From assembly GCF_963082655.1 (NCBI RefSeq), contig NC_081554.1, positions 41,004,354 through 41,068,353 on the forward strand: a stretch of DNA of 64,000 bases, read 5' to 3'. Below are positions 1 through 10,400 of this stretch, one piece after another. The DNA is from Stomoxys calcitrans. Lineage: Eukaryota > Arthropoda > Insecta > Diptera > Muscidae. The notes under the pieces were generated by a model. That model saw only the letters and a list, made by a program, of their open reading frames with translations. It did no database searches and was not told where the DNA came from. Numbering within the stretch: the stretch's first letter is position 1; each line of letters starts with the position of its first letter. The position numbers and the translations under genes are program-made.

Positions 1-54
1 TGCATGCTGTGCTCCGTTACGACTTCCAACAACTGTGCCAAGTAAGGTTCAAAT

Positions 55-970
55 GGGAGAAGATTATACGAGATGCAGATGTGAATATATATGGCACACT
101 AATCACAAGAGAACACATGCTACTCGCCTATGCCGATGACATCGATATCATAGGTCGGGCACCGGAAGTAGTAATTGCAGCTTTTGAAAGCATCGAAAGA
201 GAGTCAGTGAAAATGGGTCTGGCAGTAAATGGAGATAAGACGAAATGGATGGTTGCAACTCCCAAGAAGCTTTGCACAACTGAGCAGTTAAATAAAATTG
301 AGAAAGTTGGGAACCACAACTTTGAGATAGTCGGTAACTTTATCTACCTCGGCACCGCCGTAACCGAAACGAATGACACTAGTTTTGAGATTCAGCGAAG
401 AATAATACTGGCAAACAGATGCTACTTTGGACTAAGTAAGCTGTTTTGAAACAAGGCCACCTCTCGATAGACGAAGATTACACTATACAAAACACTGATA
501 CTATTGTACCCGTGTTGTTATATGGTTCTCAAGCATGGGTACTTGTGAAAGCAGATGAGGCAGTGCTTGGAGTATTTGAAAGAAAGATTCTTCGTAAAAT
601 ATATGGACTAGCTTGCGTTAATGGATATAGTACAACAATATAGACAACGTATGAACCACGAGCTATATGAGCTGTATGGCGACGATAGCATAGTTTCACG
701 CATCAAAATACAACGGCTGCCTTGACTAGGTCATGTTGTCAGAATGGATGAAGAAGCTCCCGCAAAGAAGTCTTTTGAAGGCAAACACGGTGGTACACGC
801 AAACCGCGAAGACCAAAAGCCCAATGGAAAGATCAAGTGGTGGGAGAGACCTTGAAACTTGGTGTCAGAGATTTAAGAATGAGCGCAGAAGATAGAGGCG
901 CTTGGAACGCTTTTCTACGTTCGGCTAGTGGAACAAATATTCTGTCATAGCCAATTAAAGTAAAGTAAAG
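55..970 (+). pseudogene. Non-LTR retrotransposon (LINE) 3' end, broken reverse transcriptase
   Basis: Remnant of a non-LTR retrotransposon ORF2: the end of the reverse transcriptase plus its C-terminal region. The first frame carries the catalytic motif YADD (within LLAYADDIDII) followed by a region of the MGLAVNGDKTKW type. A second frame (about 500-635) carries VPVLLYGSQAW and FERKILRKIYG. A third (about 636-950) carries LGHVVRMDEEAP and the RPKAQWKDQV block, the usual end of these proteins. The copy is dead: in-frame stops lie at 448-450, near 468 and at 723-725 (a Trp codon changed to TGA), and there are frameshifts near 500 and 635. The DNA ends in a short tail of TAAAG units (about 954-972), as expected for target-primed insertion. 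Both flanks (1-54 and 976 on) are parts of one minisatellite-bearing repeat, so the LINE inserted into it. The clade is uncertain. Confidence 0.85.
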
Positions 971-975
971 TATAA

Positions 976-1672
976 ACCGATCTTCCGATTTGACTCTTTA
1001 AGCCCCTAAAAGCCACTTTTTTTGGACGATTTTTCTGAAATTTGGCATAAAGTGTTCTCTAATGATTTCCAATAGTTGTGTTAAGTATGGTCTTTAACCT
1101 GATATAGCACTCATTTAAACTGATCTCACGATTTGACTTATTGAGTCCTTAAAAGCTAAAATTTGTGTCCGATTTGGCATGCGTTGTTCTATTGGGTTGT
1201 CCAAAAAGGATTGCGCATTTTTTAAAAGAATGGAAATGCATTTTTAATAAAACTTAGAATGAACTTTAATCAAATATACCTTTTTTACACTTTTTTCTAA
1301 AGGAAGCTAAATTTACCAGCTGATAACTGACAGAAGAAAGAATGCAATTACAGACTCACAAGCTGTGAACAAATTTGTCAACGCCGACTATATGAAAAAT
1401 CCGCAATTACTTTTTGGGCAACCCAATATTACGACTTCCTTCAACTGTGCCAAATACGTTCTTGATCGGTCTATAACTTGATATAGCTCCCGCACAATGC
1501 AATCTCTCGATCATTCTTGTTCGGTTTCATGAAGCTTTAATTTTTGGTGGCTTGACAGAAGTTTGGTAAAATTATGCCCTTTAACTAAATTTATTTTGTA
1601 TACATTTTTAGCAGAACCATTGCGGTGGGTTTTCAACATTCGGTCCGGCCGAACTGAGCACGATTTCACTTG
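976..1672 (+). mobile_element. Helentron-like (HINE/DINE-type) non-autonomous element, 3' part
   Basis: Minisatellite-type sequence (units containing 'aaaccgatct', 'gatatagctcc' and 'caactgtgccaa') that ends with the family terminus: a hairpin TTCGG...CCGAA followed by 'ctgagcacgatttcacttg'. Bases 1-54 are the same element on the other side of the LINE. A MITE is nested at 1192-1426. The element stops 68 bp before the gene A exon 2 acceptor. Assignment to Helentron-like elements rests on a 3' hairpin about 15-20 bp from the end, a central minisatellite, and insertion between T residues. Confidence 0.55.
1192..1426 (+). mobile_element. mariner-type MITE, copy 1
   Basis: A 235-bp element with terminal inverted repeats of the TTGGGTTGCCCAAAAAGTAA type (here TTGGGTTGTCC at the left), flanked by TA on both sides, as expected for Tc1/mariner insertion. 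It has no coding capacity. The interior is shared with the copies at 14775, 24181, 28235 and 28633. This copy is the most diverged. Confidence 0.85.
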
Positions 1673-1740
1673 TTTTTTTTTTTTGTGTAATGAAATTAAA
1701 TAACGTGTTATGTTTTTTTTTTTCTTTTTGTTATTAACAG

Positions 1741-2103
1741 TTTCGGAAAATTTAATGCAATGTTTTAAATGCAACGGTGATGGTTGCCTCAGCAATGATA
1801 ACGTGGAAATCGTTAACTGCTACGATGAGTTGCCGCAAATGACAGTTAAGGCGATGCGTTCGGAGCTTATGATTACAAAACCTTCTACCAGGACGACATC
1901 TACATCCAGCAGTGTAACGGAAATAACAAATACACCAATGACAACCGGGACTAGTACAACTACTACACTTACAACTACACCTACAACTACACCTACAACT
2001 ACACCTAAAACTACACCTACAACTACAGCCGCAACTCCACCTACAACTACTGTAACACCCAGTATCGAAGAAATGTATGACTGCTTCATTGTGATATACG
2101 GAG
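1741..2103 (+). CDS. Gene A exon 2 (Cys1-5 plus Thr-rich insertion)
   Basis: The acceptor is 'ttattaacag' after a long T tract; the donor is gtaaat at 2104. It enters and leaves in phase 1, as in B and C. It encodes Cys1-5 and the Thr-rich block built on a 12-bp unit (acaactacacct) at about 1969-2040. Confidence 0.85.
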
Positions 2104-2371
2104 GTAAATTGAATGAAATGGATTTCTTATATTTAGTACCTATAATTCTTTTTCTTCAATAGATGGAAACTATTATGAGTTCAAAACAGGCTGTACCAAA
2201 AAGAATAAACCATTATGTAGTGATGTTGCATTACCGACAAATGCATCCGTTATCGCTTGTGAAATATGCTCAGAGCCATTGTGCAATGCTTTGCCTAGTG
2301 CTGCCACATCGAAATCACCTATTGTCGCCATTGCTATTGTCTTGACTCTTCGCTTTATCATTTCAATTTGA
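1741..2371 (+). CDS. Gene A: Ly6/uPAR-family protein with mucin-like insertion (5' partial, exons 2-3)
   Basis: Predicted secreted, GPI-anchored three-finger protein. Exon 2 (1741-2103) follows a T-rich tract and 'ttattaacag'. Exon 3 (2163-2371) follows a 59-bp intron (GT 2104, AG 2162). Joined in phase 1 they give 190 codons with ten cysteines in Ly6 order: QCFKC, GC, NC, then YDC, TGC, PLC, ACEIC and PLCN. Between Cys4 and Cys5 lies an insertion of about 87 residues, nearly all Thr/Ser/Pro in its second half, with TTTP repeats: a mucin-like, probably O-glycosylated stalk or loop. The C-terminus is a hydrophobic tail (IVAIAIVLTLRFIISI), typical of a GPI-attachment signal. The signal-peptide exon is not visible; in paralogues B and C it lies 4-10 kb upstream, so it is probably off the left edge. 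The family is well supported; the specific function is unknown. Confidence 0.85.
2163..2371 (+). CDS. Gene A exon 3 (Cys6-10 and GPI-signal tail)
   Basis: The acceptor is 'tttcttcaatag'. The split codon G|AT gives Asp, then GNYYEFKTGC. It ends at TGA 2369-2371. It holds the conserved ACEICSEPLCN block and the hydrophobic end. Confidence 0.88.
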
Positions 2372-2778
2372 ATTTAACATTTTTGACTTAACTCGAATAC
2401 CATGTGCATGACGACTAACGTCACTAACAGAAAAGTTGTTCAATGTTTTTGTGCATTATCAATAACACATATATTAAAGTATTCTTTGCTATAATTCAAA
2501 AGAAATGAAAAATACCTATTTCATTTAATTCTATAGTATGGGATAACTTGTAAAGCATTGCTCTTATTTTAGAAAACTTCCCTTTTGAGCCTATATTAAC
2601 CTATGAATATATAGGAGCAAAATCTGAATCTAAACCTAATTCTACTATATTTTCTAGATGTAAAAGTAAGCCATAGACTCCGCAGCGCAAGTTTTCAGAA
2701 AATTATATTGGAAGCTTCAGTTTAGTCTCAACTTATTTCGAACAAACTCAGTAGATAAGATAAAAGTCATAGAAGAAA
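2372..2778 (+). other. Gene A 3' UTR and spacer
   Basis: AT-rich, no coding signal. ATTAAA at 2473-2478, about 100 bp after the stop, is the best candidate poly(A) signal. The rest shows no recognisable element. Confidence 0.5.
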
Positions 2779-3775
2779 CAAGTAAGAGCGTGCTAAGTTC
2801 GGCCGGGCCGAATCTTATATACCCTCCACCATGGATGGCATTTGTCAAATTCTTTGCGCTGTATCTCTTTTTAGGCAAACAAAGAATAATCAATAAGAGC
2901 TGTTATGCTATTGGAGCTACATCGAGTCATAGTCCGATTCGGACCATAAATGAATTGTATGCTGAACATTGTAGAAGTCATTGTGTAATATTTCAGTTCA
3001 TTGGGATAAGAATTGCGCCTTGTAGGGGGCTCAAGAAGCAAAATCGGAAGATCGGTTTATATGGGAGCGGCAACAAGCTATAGATCGATTCAGACCGTAT
3101 TGGACACTTATGTTGAAGGTCATGAGAGAAGCCGTTGTACAAAATTTCTGCCATAACGGATGAGAATTTCGCCCTCTAGAGGCTCAAGAAGTCAAGACCC
3201 TGGATCGGTTTATATGGCAGCTATATCAGGTTATGTACCGATTTGCGTCATACTACGCACAGTTAGTGGAAGTCATAACAAAACATCTCATGCAAAATTT
3301 CAGCCAAATCGGATGAGAATTGCGCCCTCCAGCGGCTCAAGAAGTCAAGATCCAAGATCGGCTTATATAGTACCTATACCATGTTATAAACCGATTTGAA
3401 TCATACTTAGCACAGATGTTAGAAGTAATATCAAAATACCACGTGCAAAATTACAGCCAAATCGGATAAGACTTGTGTCCCCTAAAAGCTGAAGAAGTCA
3501 AGACCCCAGATCGGCTATATCAGGTTATGCACCGATTTAGACCATATTTGGCACCATTGTTGGGAGTGATACCAAAATACCACGTGCAAAATTTCAGTCA
3601 AATCAGGGGAGAATTGCGCCCTCTAGAGGCTCAAGAAAATCAAGACCCTAGATCGGTTTATATGGCAGCTATATCGCGATATAGCGCATTTTCAATCCCA
3701 ACCGACCTACACTAATAAGAAGTATTTATGCAAAATTTCAAGCGGCTAGTTTTACTCCTTTGAAAGGAGTAAAGC
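2779..3775 (-). mobile_element. Helentron-like element, 5' end truncated
   Basis: Read on the + strand it opens with 'caagtaagagcgtgctaag', the TTCGGCCGGGCCGAA hairpin and 'tataccctccacc', then about five imperfect ~150-bp units (sharing 'gatcggtttatatgg', 'ggctcaagaagtcaagac' and 'aaaatttcagccaaatcgg'). It breaks off at about 3775 where a SINE begins, so the opposite terminus is missing. The ORFs through it are by-products of the repeat. Confidence 0.6.
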
Positions 3776-4035
3776 ACTCTCACACATCAATGAGTGCTTT
3801 CCGATTCAAGTTGAAACTCAATGATAAGGGACCATTCTGAACGGCGTCCCGCAGAGCGACACCTATTTGGGAAACATTTTTTAAATGACCATGCATGGCA
3901 TTGTACCTCGCAAATGTCGTCAACATTAAGAGGGCGACACCGCTTTGTCCGATGTTCTCGCCAGGATTCGAACGCTTTCAGCGTCATAGGCTATAATGGC
4001 ACGAATTCGATATCAGCATTCAGGGCGAAGGGCGT
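3776..4035 (-). mobile_element. tRNA-derived SINE remnant
   Basis: On the minus strand 3964-3973 reads GTTCGAATCC, a perfect RNA polymerase III B-box, preceded by a tRNA-like stretch ('cctatgacgctgaaag'). The body runs to 'tcattgatgtgtgagag'. The same sequence recurs at 5660-5900, 43650-43930 and 63055-63335. The B-box and copy number indicate a tRNA-derived SINE; the parent tRNA was not identified. Confidence 0.65.
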
Positions 4036-4835
4036 AGTTTTGCGAATTTCAAAATTCTGAGGACACCGTTGGATTCGCGATGAAAATTTTTTTCGGTAAT
4101 GGTGTTACAGGAAGCAATACTCTTTTCTGTTTCCTTGAAAACTTTAGAGTATTGCTTCAAAATGGCATAATTCATATCCAAAAAATTCAAAAAAGAAAAC
4201 TTTTGGAGTATTACTTCAAAATGGCATAAGGGAAGAGATTTTCTTCGCGAATCTAACGGTGTCGTCAGAATTTTGAAATTCGCGAAATAAAAGATGTTAC
4301 AGCAATTTCAAACTCAAGCTGATTTTTTAGCATTTTTCGAAAATTAATTATGCGATTTTGAGCTTGTTTTTGAATAATAAAAAAAAAATAGGAGTTGCAC
4401 TAATCCGAATTTTTTGCCATTATCTTCAATACTGTATGCCCAACTCGAAAAATTTGTTCGCATCAAAAATTGCAAATTTTCATAAGGGGTTAGGCTTTGC
4501 TAAAAAAATGCAGAAAAAAAATATGAATTTTTAAATATATCTATTTATTGTATGAATCTTCTTCGAATTTGTAACCGTGGAATGCTGGAAAATTTTCGAA
4601 ATTCAAAAAAACAAAGGAGTTGTAACGTTTTTCGCCTTGAAAACGACTTGGAATTTTTACTCCCGAAAAAATTGGTTTTAGCGGTGTTTTTTACAGAAAA
4701 CTTAAAAGTATTGCTTCATCCAGCATCACCACCGAAAGGCGATTTTCCTCACGAATCCAACGGGGTCTAAAAAGTTCTGAAGTTTGCAAAACGGAGAAAG
4801 TTACAGAAATTTGCAAACTTATATTGGTTTTTTGA
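4036..4835. repeat. Diverged satellite-family fragment with internal inversion
   Basis: Degenerate relative of the ~690-bp satellite. About 4036-4180 is in the orientation of array 2 and about 4225-4835 in the orientation of array 1, with the switch near 4190-4225. Diagnostic words are 'ggagttgcactaatccgaat', 'aaaggagttgtaacg' and 'cacgaatccaacggggtc'. Confidence 0.7.
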
Positions 4836-4839
4836 ATTT

Positions 4840-5160
4840 TTATACCCTACACCAACCCTAATACCTACAGGGTATTATAATTTAGTGCATTTGTTTCTCA
4901 CACCCAGAAGGAAAAGGGATAGACCCATTGATAAGTATACCGATCGACTCAGAATCACTTTCTGATTCATTTAGCTATCTCCGTCTGTCTGTCCGTTTGT
5001 TCATGTTAATTTGTGTACAGGTGACAGTTTCACTTCTAGAGCCACTGCAGGCGCATTTATTGACCAATCTTGCCAACATTTTGCCCAACGATTTCTTCGA
5101 CGACTACCACAATATCGACGAAGTTTACTCCAAATCCCGCGCCGCCCAACTTTAAATTGT
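4840..5160 (+). mobile_element. Family-2 minisatellite element, 5' head fragment
   Basis: It starts with a terminal hairpin of the form 'tataccctacacc...acagggtattataa', continues with 'gataagtataccgatcgactcagaatcac' (in pieces) and 'gtccgtttgttcatgttaatttgtgta', and ends at the LINE remnant. The same head occurs at 13645, 33003 and 33125 and, inverted, near 25740 and 32590. Confidence 0.55.
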
Positions 5161-5660
5161 TATGGGAAATTTTAATGCCAAGGTGGGCAATAACAACATT
5201 AATCTACAATCAATCATGGGAATGCAATGACTTGGCGATACCAGGGATGACAATGGCGACAGATTGGTTGATTTCTACACAAGAAACCGGTTCTTTATTT
5301 AAGGAACAAAATTCCCCATAAAAATATACACAAATATACCTGGGAACCACCAGATAGAAACATCTGTTATCAAAGCGACCAGCGTACTTATCAGCAAACT
5401 CGTTCTGGGTTCGCTGATAGATGTGAAAACCACAAGCTCTTAGTGGCCACTCTACGTCTACGCCCAGCCGTAGTGAAAAGGTATCAAACAAACCTTTAGG
5501 TTTACTAAAGGATCCGGAAAGAGTGCGCGAATACAAGGCAACATTAGCGGAGAAGCTGCACCCAACACCCATACATGGGCTGACATAACAGAAGGATGTA
5601 CGGAGATTGCTTGACTATCCCAAAAATCATGGATAAGCAACGGAACTATTTGCAAACTTT
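5161..5660 (+). pseudogene. LINE (RTE/craniofacial-development-2-like) endonuclease remnant
   Basis: The frame from 5161 reads MGNFNAKVGNNN and NGDRLVDFYTRN, with FPHKNIHKYTWEPPD recovered after a frameshift near 5318, and further on HKLLVATLRLRP. This order (GDFNAKVG, then HKxIHKxTW, then a DHxLVxAxxRL-type end) is that of the apurinic-type endonuclease domain of RTE/CR1-like retrotransposons. The following KDPERVREYKATLAEKL matches the linker after that domain. In-frame stops at about 5230 and 5299 and at least one frameshift show it is dead. The first catalytic motifs lie upstream and are absent. Confidence 0.7.
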
Positions 5661-5945
5661 GCCCATGAACATTCCACTAAGGAACGGGGGCAAACTTCTC
5701 ACATATTAATGAGTGCAGTCCGATTCAAGTTTTAAGCTCAATGTTAAGGGGCCTCCTTTTCATAGCCGAGTCCGAACGACGTGCGACATCACTTTGGAGA
5801 GAAGTTTTACATGGCATAGTACATCACAAATGTTGCCAGCATTAGGAGGGGAAAACCATCTCAATGCTTCCGAGAGAGAGTTCTGATGTTGCATGTTCCA
5901 ATCAAAAACTGTGTTCTGAATCCATGGTTCGTCATCGAGGGGTTG
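5661..5945 (-). mobile_element. tRNA-derived SINE remnant (long 3' form)
   Basis: It shares 'gcaaacttctcacat...aatgagtgc' and 'agtccgattcaag' with the SINE at 3776, plus an outer piece 'ttgcccatgaacattccac' that also occurs inverted at about 9056-9105. The B-box end is degraded. Confidence 0.5.
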
Positions 5946-6330
5946 TCAGTTCCATTATTTCACGTTGATGTATCTGTAATCGTGATTTTTTTTTTTAACG
6001 CATGGCGAATTGGGCTATCACATCGGTCCCTAGTGCTGGGGCTGCCAGCTACACTCTAGATCGGACTTTCTTGATGTGGAATCTTCTGAAGATCTGCGAG
6101 CGCCACCATTTGCCATTTCCTTTGGCTCATACGCTGCCAACCCTATTGCACGAACCCAACGTGATCGTATTCGTGATCCGTGCAAGCGGGACATCCCCTG
6201 CATGTGCTAACTTGTTGGTTCGCACCACATACTTGATTTCTGCGGTTCCCGTCATATGATGAGCTGATGAGGTTTCCCCAATCCACCACTTGGGTAGGCG
6301 TTTGATGGGAGAAGAAATCCGCCATGGTGC
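5946..6330. other. Unassigned, relatively GC-rich segment
   Basis: Less AT-rich than its surroundings, with open frames on both strands (for example 85 codons on + from 6002 and 106 on - from 6447) but no motif I recognise. It is probably decayed transposon sequence. Confidence 0.3.
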
Positions 6331-7200
6331 ACAGTGGGAAAAAATCAAAAAAAAAAAACTAATAAAAATACATGCTGTGTGAAAACGGGTAGAGCTATAT
6401 CTTTGAAATTTGGAATGGTAAGAGTTGAGATGGTAGCGAGTGTGCAAAATTTCAAAGCCCTAAGTGGTCCGGGTGCTCTGGACATGTCCCTAAGGTTCGT
6501 AGCCTCGGTACTCCGAAAAATTGTTCGGACTGCCGAATCTTCATTTTTGGTCCGATTTTCAAAAAAATTTTTGCTGAATAGTGCTCAAAAATCCCTACAA
6601 AAAGTATGCTTGAGTGTTAGATTAACATCTGAAATCAACGTCCAAACCTTAAAGGTAAGCTTTTGTTGTTTTTGTTTTAAGAATTCAAGGAAAAAAAAGG
6701 TTTTTCAATCTAGTATTAGGGAAAAATTAAATGAAATAAAATCATTTTAAAATCTACTCCTTCTTAGCAAATCTTCGCCATATGGTTGCTTCATTATGTC
6801 TACAACTCACTGCAGAGAGGTAAGTATTATCGATTTGTAGCCATTTATGACCTTTACAACTTATTACTTATTAACATTGGTTATCGTCACTTCATCAAAA
6901 TTAATTAATAGGCAGTTATTTGACGTTAAACATTGTCCACATATGTATGCCCATGGCCCCTAAAATCTGTGTGAAGAGGGAAGGGAGGGTTTTCCATCAT
7001 ACCTATGAATCAACGAAATCAAGTGGTGGCAAAATAAATTCAATTAAGCCTAATTAAAGAGTGACTTGCGCAAACATAAAGACTTAGATAGGATATACTC
7101 CACATAGTACAATATATTTGCACACCCATACATACATACATATATAGATTAATAAATTCAAAATACATATTATTCATAGCACACGTTTTATATCCTCCAT
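6331..7200. other. Unassigned intergenic sequence
   Basis: AT-rich with no gene or repeat I can name. There is a 138-codon open frame from 6334, without recognisable motifs and biased to Lys/Ser/Phe, which is typical of AT-rich noncoding DNA. Confidence 0.3.
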
Positions 7201-7249
7201 ACGTTTATTTGACTTATTAGCATTAGACCATAAAACTTCTGCGACTTGT

Positions 7250-7292
7250 CATTTGAAGATATCTTTTCTGGCCACATCAGATTAGACCTTTA
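7250..7292 (+). promoter_or_regulatory. Upstream block shared by genes B and C (gene B copy)
   Basis: It contains TTTGAAGATATCTT, TCTGG and CACATCAGATTAGACCTTT and lies about 150-190 bp before the gene B ATG. The gene C copy (30459-30501) differs at only two or three positions, whereas most surrounding DNA does not align. A second shared patch, 'tgtcaatccat', lies at about 7362-7373. This is a candidate promoter or enhancer; the role is inferred from conservation between paralogues. Confidence 0.5.
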
Positions 7293-7440
7293 ACATGGAA
7301 GGGTCTACTGACATAATAAATAAGTGTTGGAGCCTATCTGTTGGATACAGTATCAAATATTTTGTCAATCCATTAAGTTGTGAAGTTGTATACGGATCGA
7401 ATAGTTCGATAGTCGATTAATTAAAAAAATTGCAAATAAA

Positions 7441-7492
7441 ATGAAGTTCCTGTTAGTCGTAGTACTTATAACAATTTTAACAAATTCAAAAG
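7441..7492 (+). CDS. Gene B exon 1 (signal peptide)
   Basis: ATG plus 17 codons and one base; donor G|gtgaaa. It aligns with gene C exon 1 in length, phase and the ending NSK. Confidence 0.85.
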
Positions 7493-10400
7493 GTGAAAAA
7501 ATCAGAGAGCAAAACAAAATCCTTTACAAAGCTTTATTAAAAACAACCATCGAAAAAATAATTTATTTTAATAAATATGGCAATAATAAAAGTTTAATGT
7601 GGACTAACTCAAATATGAAGAACCTGCTGAATCCAATAAAAATCAGCAAAAAATAGTAGTTCTACCCTAAAAACTCAATTTTTAACAACAGCCAGAAAAA
7701 CAAAAATCGCCAGTTATAATAATATAATGGTCTATGTGGAAATATGTGAAAAACTTCATCAAAAACAATTAATAGGGTAATAAGTTCGGCCGGGCCGAAT
7801 CTTGGATACCCACCACCATGGATTCCTCTAAAAATGTACCCCAAATTAACTAAGTTTTTATTTGAATTATTTTGGTCTCAAGAAGCCATATCGGTACTTA
7901 GGGGCCCATATCACCATATTGAACGATTCGCATAAAACTTGGCACGGATATTATAAGTCATAAGGTACGTTTTTGGGCCAAATTTCAGCCAAATCAGGTG
8001 AACTTTTGGGCTTCTAAGGGCTGAAAAATCAAATCCGGGAATCGGTTTATATGGGGACTATATCTGTTTATAGACCGATTTAGATCATAATTGGCATGAA
8101 TGTTGGAAATCATAACTCAAGTCCTTGTTAAAAATGTGAGCCAAATAGGAAGAAAATTGAGGCTTCTAAGGGCTCAAGCACTCAAATCCGGCGATCAATT
8201 TATATGGGGTTATATCTGTTAATATACCGATTGGGATCATATGTGGCATGGATGTTGGAAGTCATAACCAAAGTATACTTCAGCGAAATCGGATGAAAAT
8301 TAAGGCTTCTAAGGGCTCAAGAAATCAAATCCAGTGATCAATTAATATGGGGGCTACATCTGTTTATGGACCGATTCGGATCATACTTGGCATTGATGTA
8401 GTAAGTCAAAACTCAAGTCCTTGTTCAAAATTTCAACAAAATCGGATGAAAATACACGCTTCTAGGAGCTGAAGAAGTTAAAAAAAAAAACAAGTAAAAA
8501 GGCGTAAAGTTCGGCCAGGCCGATTTTTGGATACCCACCATCTCGGGTATATGTGTAAACCACCTTTCGTCAAAATCCATTGAAAAATGCATACCTTATG
8601 CCCCATAGCAGCTATATCGAAATATGTTCCGATTTGGACCAAATATCAATAAGTACAAGTCATTGTTCAATTGTAACAAAGTAATAGTCTTTTTAGTAGC
8701 TATATATAAAAATAAACCAAACTCATCCATATACGACACGGATATCGAAAAGCCTAACATAAGTCACTGTGTCAAATTTCAGTGAAATCGGATTATAAAT
8801 GCGCCTTTTATGGGGCCAAAACCTTAAATCGAGAGATCGGTCTCTATGGCAGCTATATCCAAATCTGGACCAAGTTGAAGAAGAATGTCGAAGCTTCTAA
8901 CACAACTCACTGACCCAAATTTCGGCGACATCGGACAATAAATGCGTCTTTTATGAGTCCAAAACCTTAAATCGAGAGATGGGTCTATATGACAGCTATA
9001 TCCAAATCTGGATCGATCTGTGCCATATTGCAGAAGTATAATCAGGGACAGGGATGTGAGAAGTTTGCCCCTGTTCCTTAGTGGAATGTTCATGGGCAAA
9101 ATTGGCAATTATGTCCAGGGACTTAACTTAACTCACTGTCCCAAATTTCGCCGACATCGGACAATAAATGCTCCTTTTATGGGCCCAAAACCTTAAATCG
9201 AGATATCGGTCTATATGGCAGCTATATCTAAATCTGGACCGATTAGGGCCAAATTGAAGAATGATGTTGAAGGGCTAAACAAAACTCACTGTCCTAAATT
9301 TCGCCGACATCGGACAATAAATGCTCCTTTCATGGGCCCAAGACCTTAGATCGAGAGATCGGTCTATATGGCAGCTGTGTCCAAATCTGAACAGATCTAG
9401 GCTAAATTACTGAAGGATGTCGAAGGGCCTGACACAACTCACTTTCCCAAATTTCAGCACAATCGGATAACAAATGTGGCTTTTATGGGCCTAAGACCCT
9501 AAATCGGCGGATCCAAATCTTGTTCGATTTGAGCCAAACTGCAGAAATATAACGAGGGGCCTAACTTAACTCAATGTCCCAAATTTCGGCGAAATCGAAC
9601 AATAATTACGCCTTTTATGGGCCCAAAAACTTTAATCGAGAGATCGGTGTATATGGCAGCTATATCTGAATCTAGACTGATCTGAAGGAAATTGGCGAAT
9701 TACTGTCCCAAATTTCGGTGAAATCGGACAATAAATGCGCCTTTTATGGCTCCAAAACCTTAAATCGAAAGATCGGTCTATATGGCAGCTATATCTAAAT
9801 CTAGAATGATCTGGAGGAAATTAGCGAATTATGTCGAAGAGCCTAACACAACTCACTGTCCCAAATTTCGGTAAAATCGAACAATAAATGCGCCTTTTAT
9901 GGGCCCCAAACCTTTAAACGAGAGTTCGGTCTATGTGGCAGCTGTAGCCAAATCTGGACCGATCCGTGCCAAATTGAAGAAGAATGTTGTAGGTCCTAAC
10001 GAAACTCACCGTTCGAAATTTCGGCAAATGAGCTTTTTATGGGCCTAAGAATCTAAATAGGCGGATTGTTTTATATGGCAGCTATATCCAAATCTGTACC
10101 GATTTAGGCCAAATTGAAGAAGGATGTCGAGTGGCTTAACACAACTCACTATCCCAAATTTCAGCAGACTCAGATAATAAATGTGGCTTTTCTGGGCCTA
10201 AGACCCTAAATTGGCGGATCGATCTATATGGGGGCTATATCAAGACATAGTCCGATATAGCCCATTTTCGAACTTAACCTGTTTATGGACAAAAAAAGAA
10301 TCTGTGCAAAGTTTCAGCTCAATATCTCTATTTTTAAAGACTGTAGCATGATTTCAACAGACAGACAGACGGACGGGCATGGCTCGAACGTCTCAGATTT

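Noticed and set aside
2797..2812. TTCGGCCGGGCCGAA as a transcription-factor operator
   Set aside because: It is always at the same place near the end of the dispersed element, next to ACTTG/CAAGT, so it is a structural transposon terminus.
3964..3973. Functional tRNA gene on the minus strand (B-box GTTCGAATCC)
   Set aside because: The surrounding sequence does not fold as a complete cloverleaf, and the same body recurs at four places in the window, as for a tRNA-derived SINE.
6334..6750. 138-codon ORF upstream of gene B as an independent gene
   Set aside because: Lys/Ser/Phe-rich, starts in an A-rich run, no domain, and no supporting splice or promoter signals.
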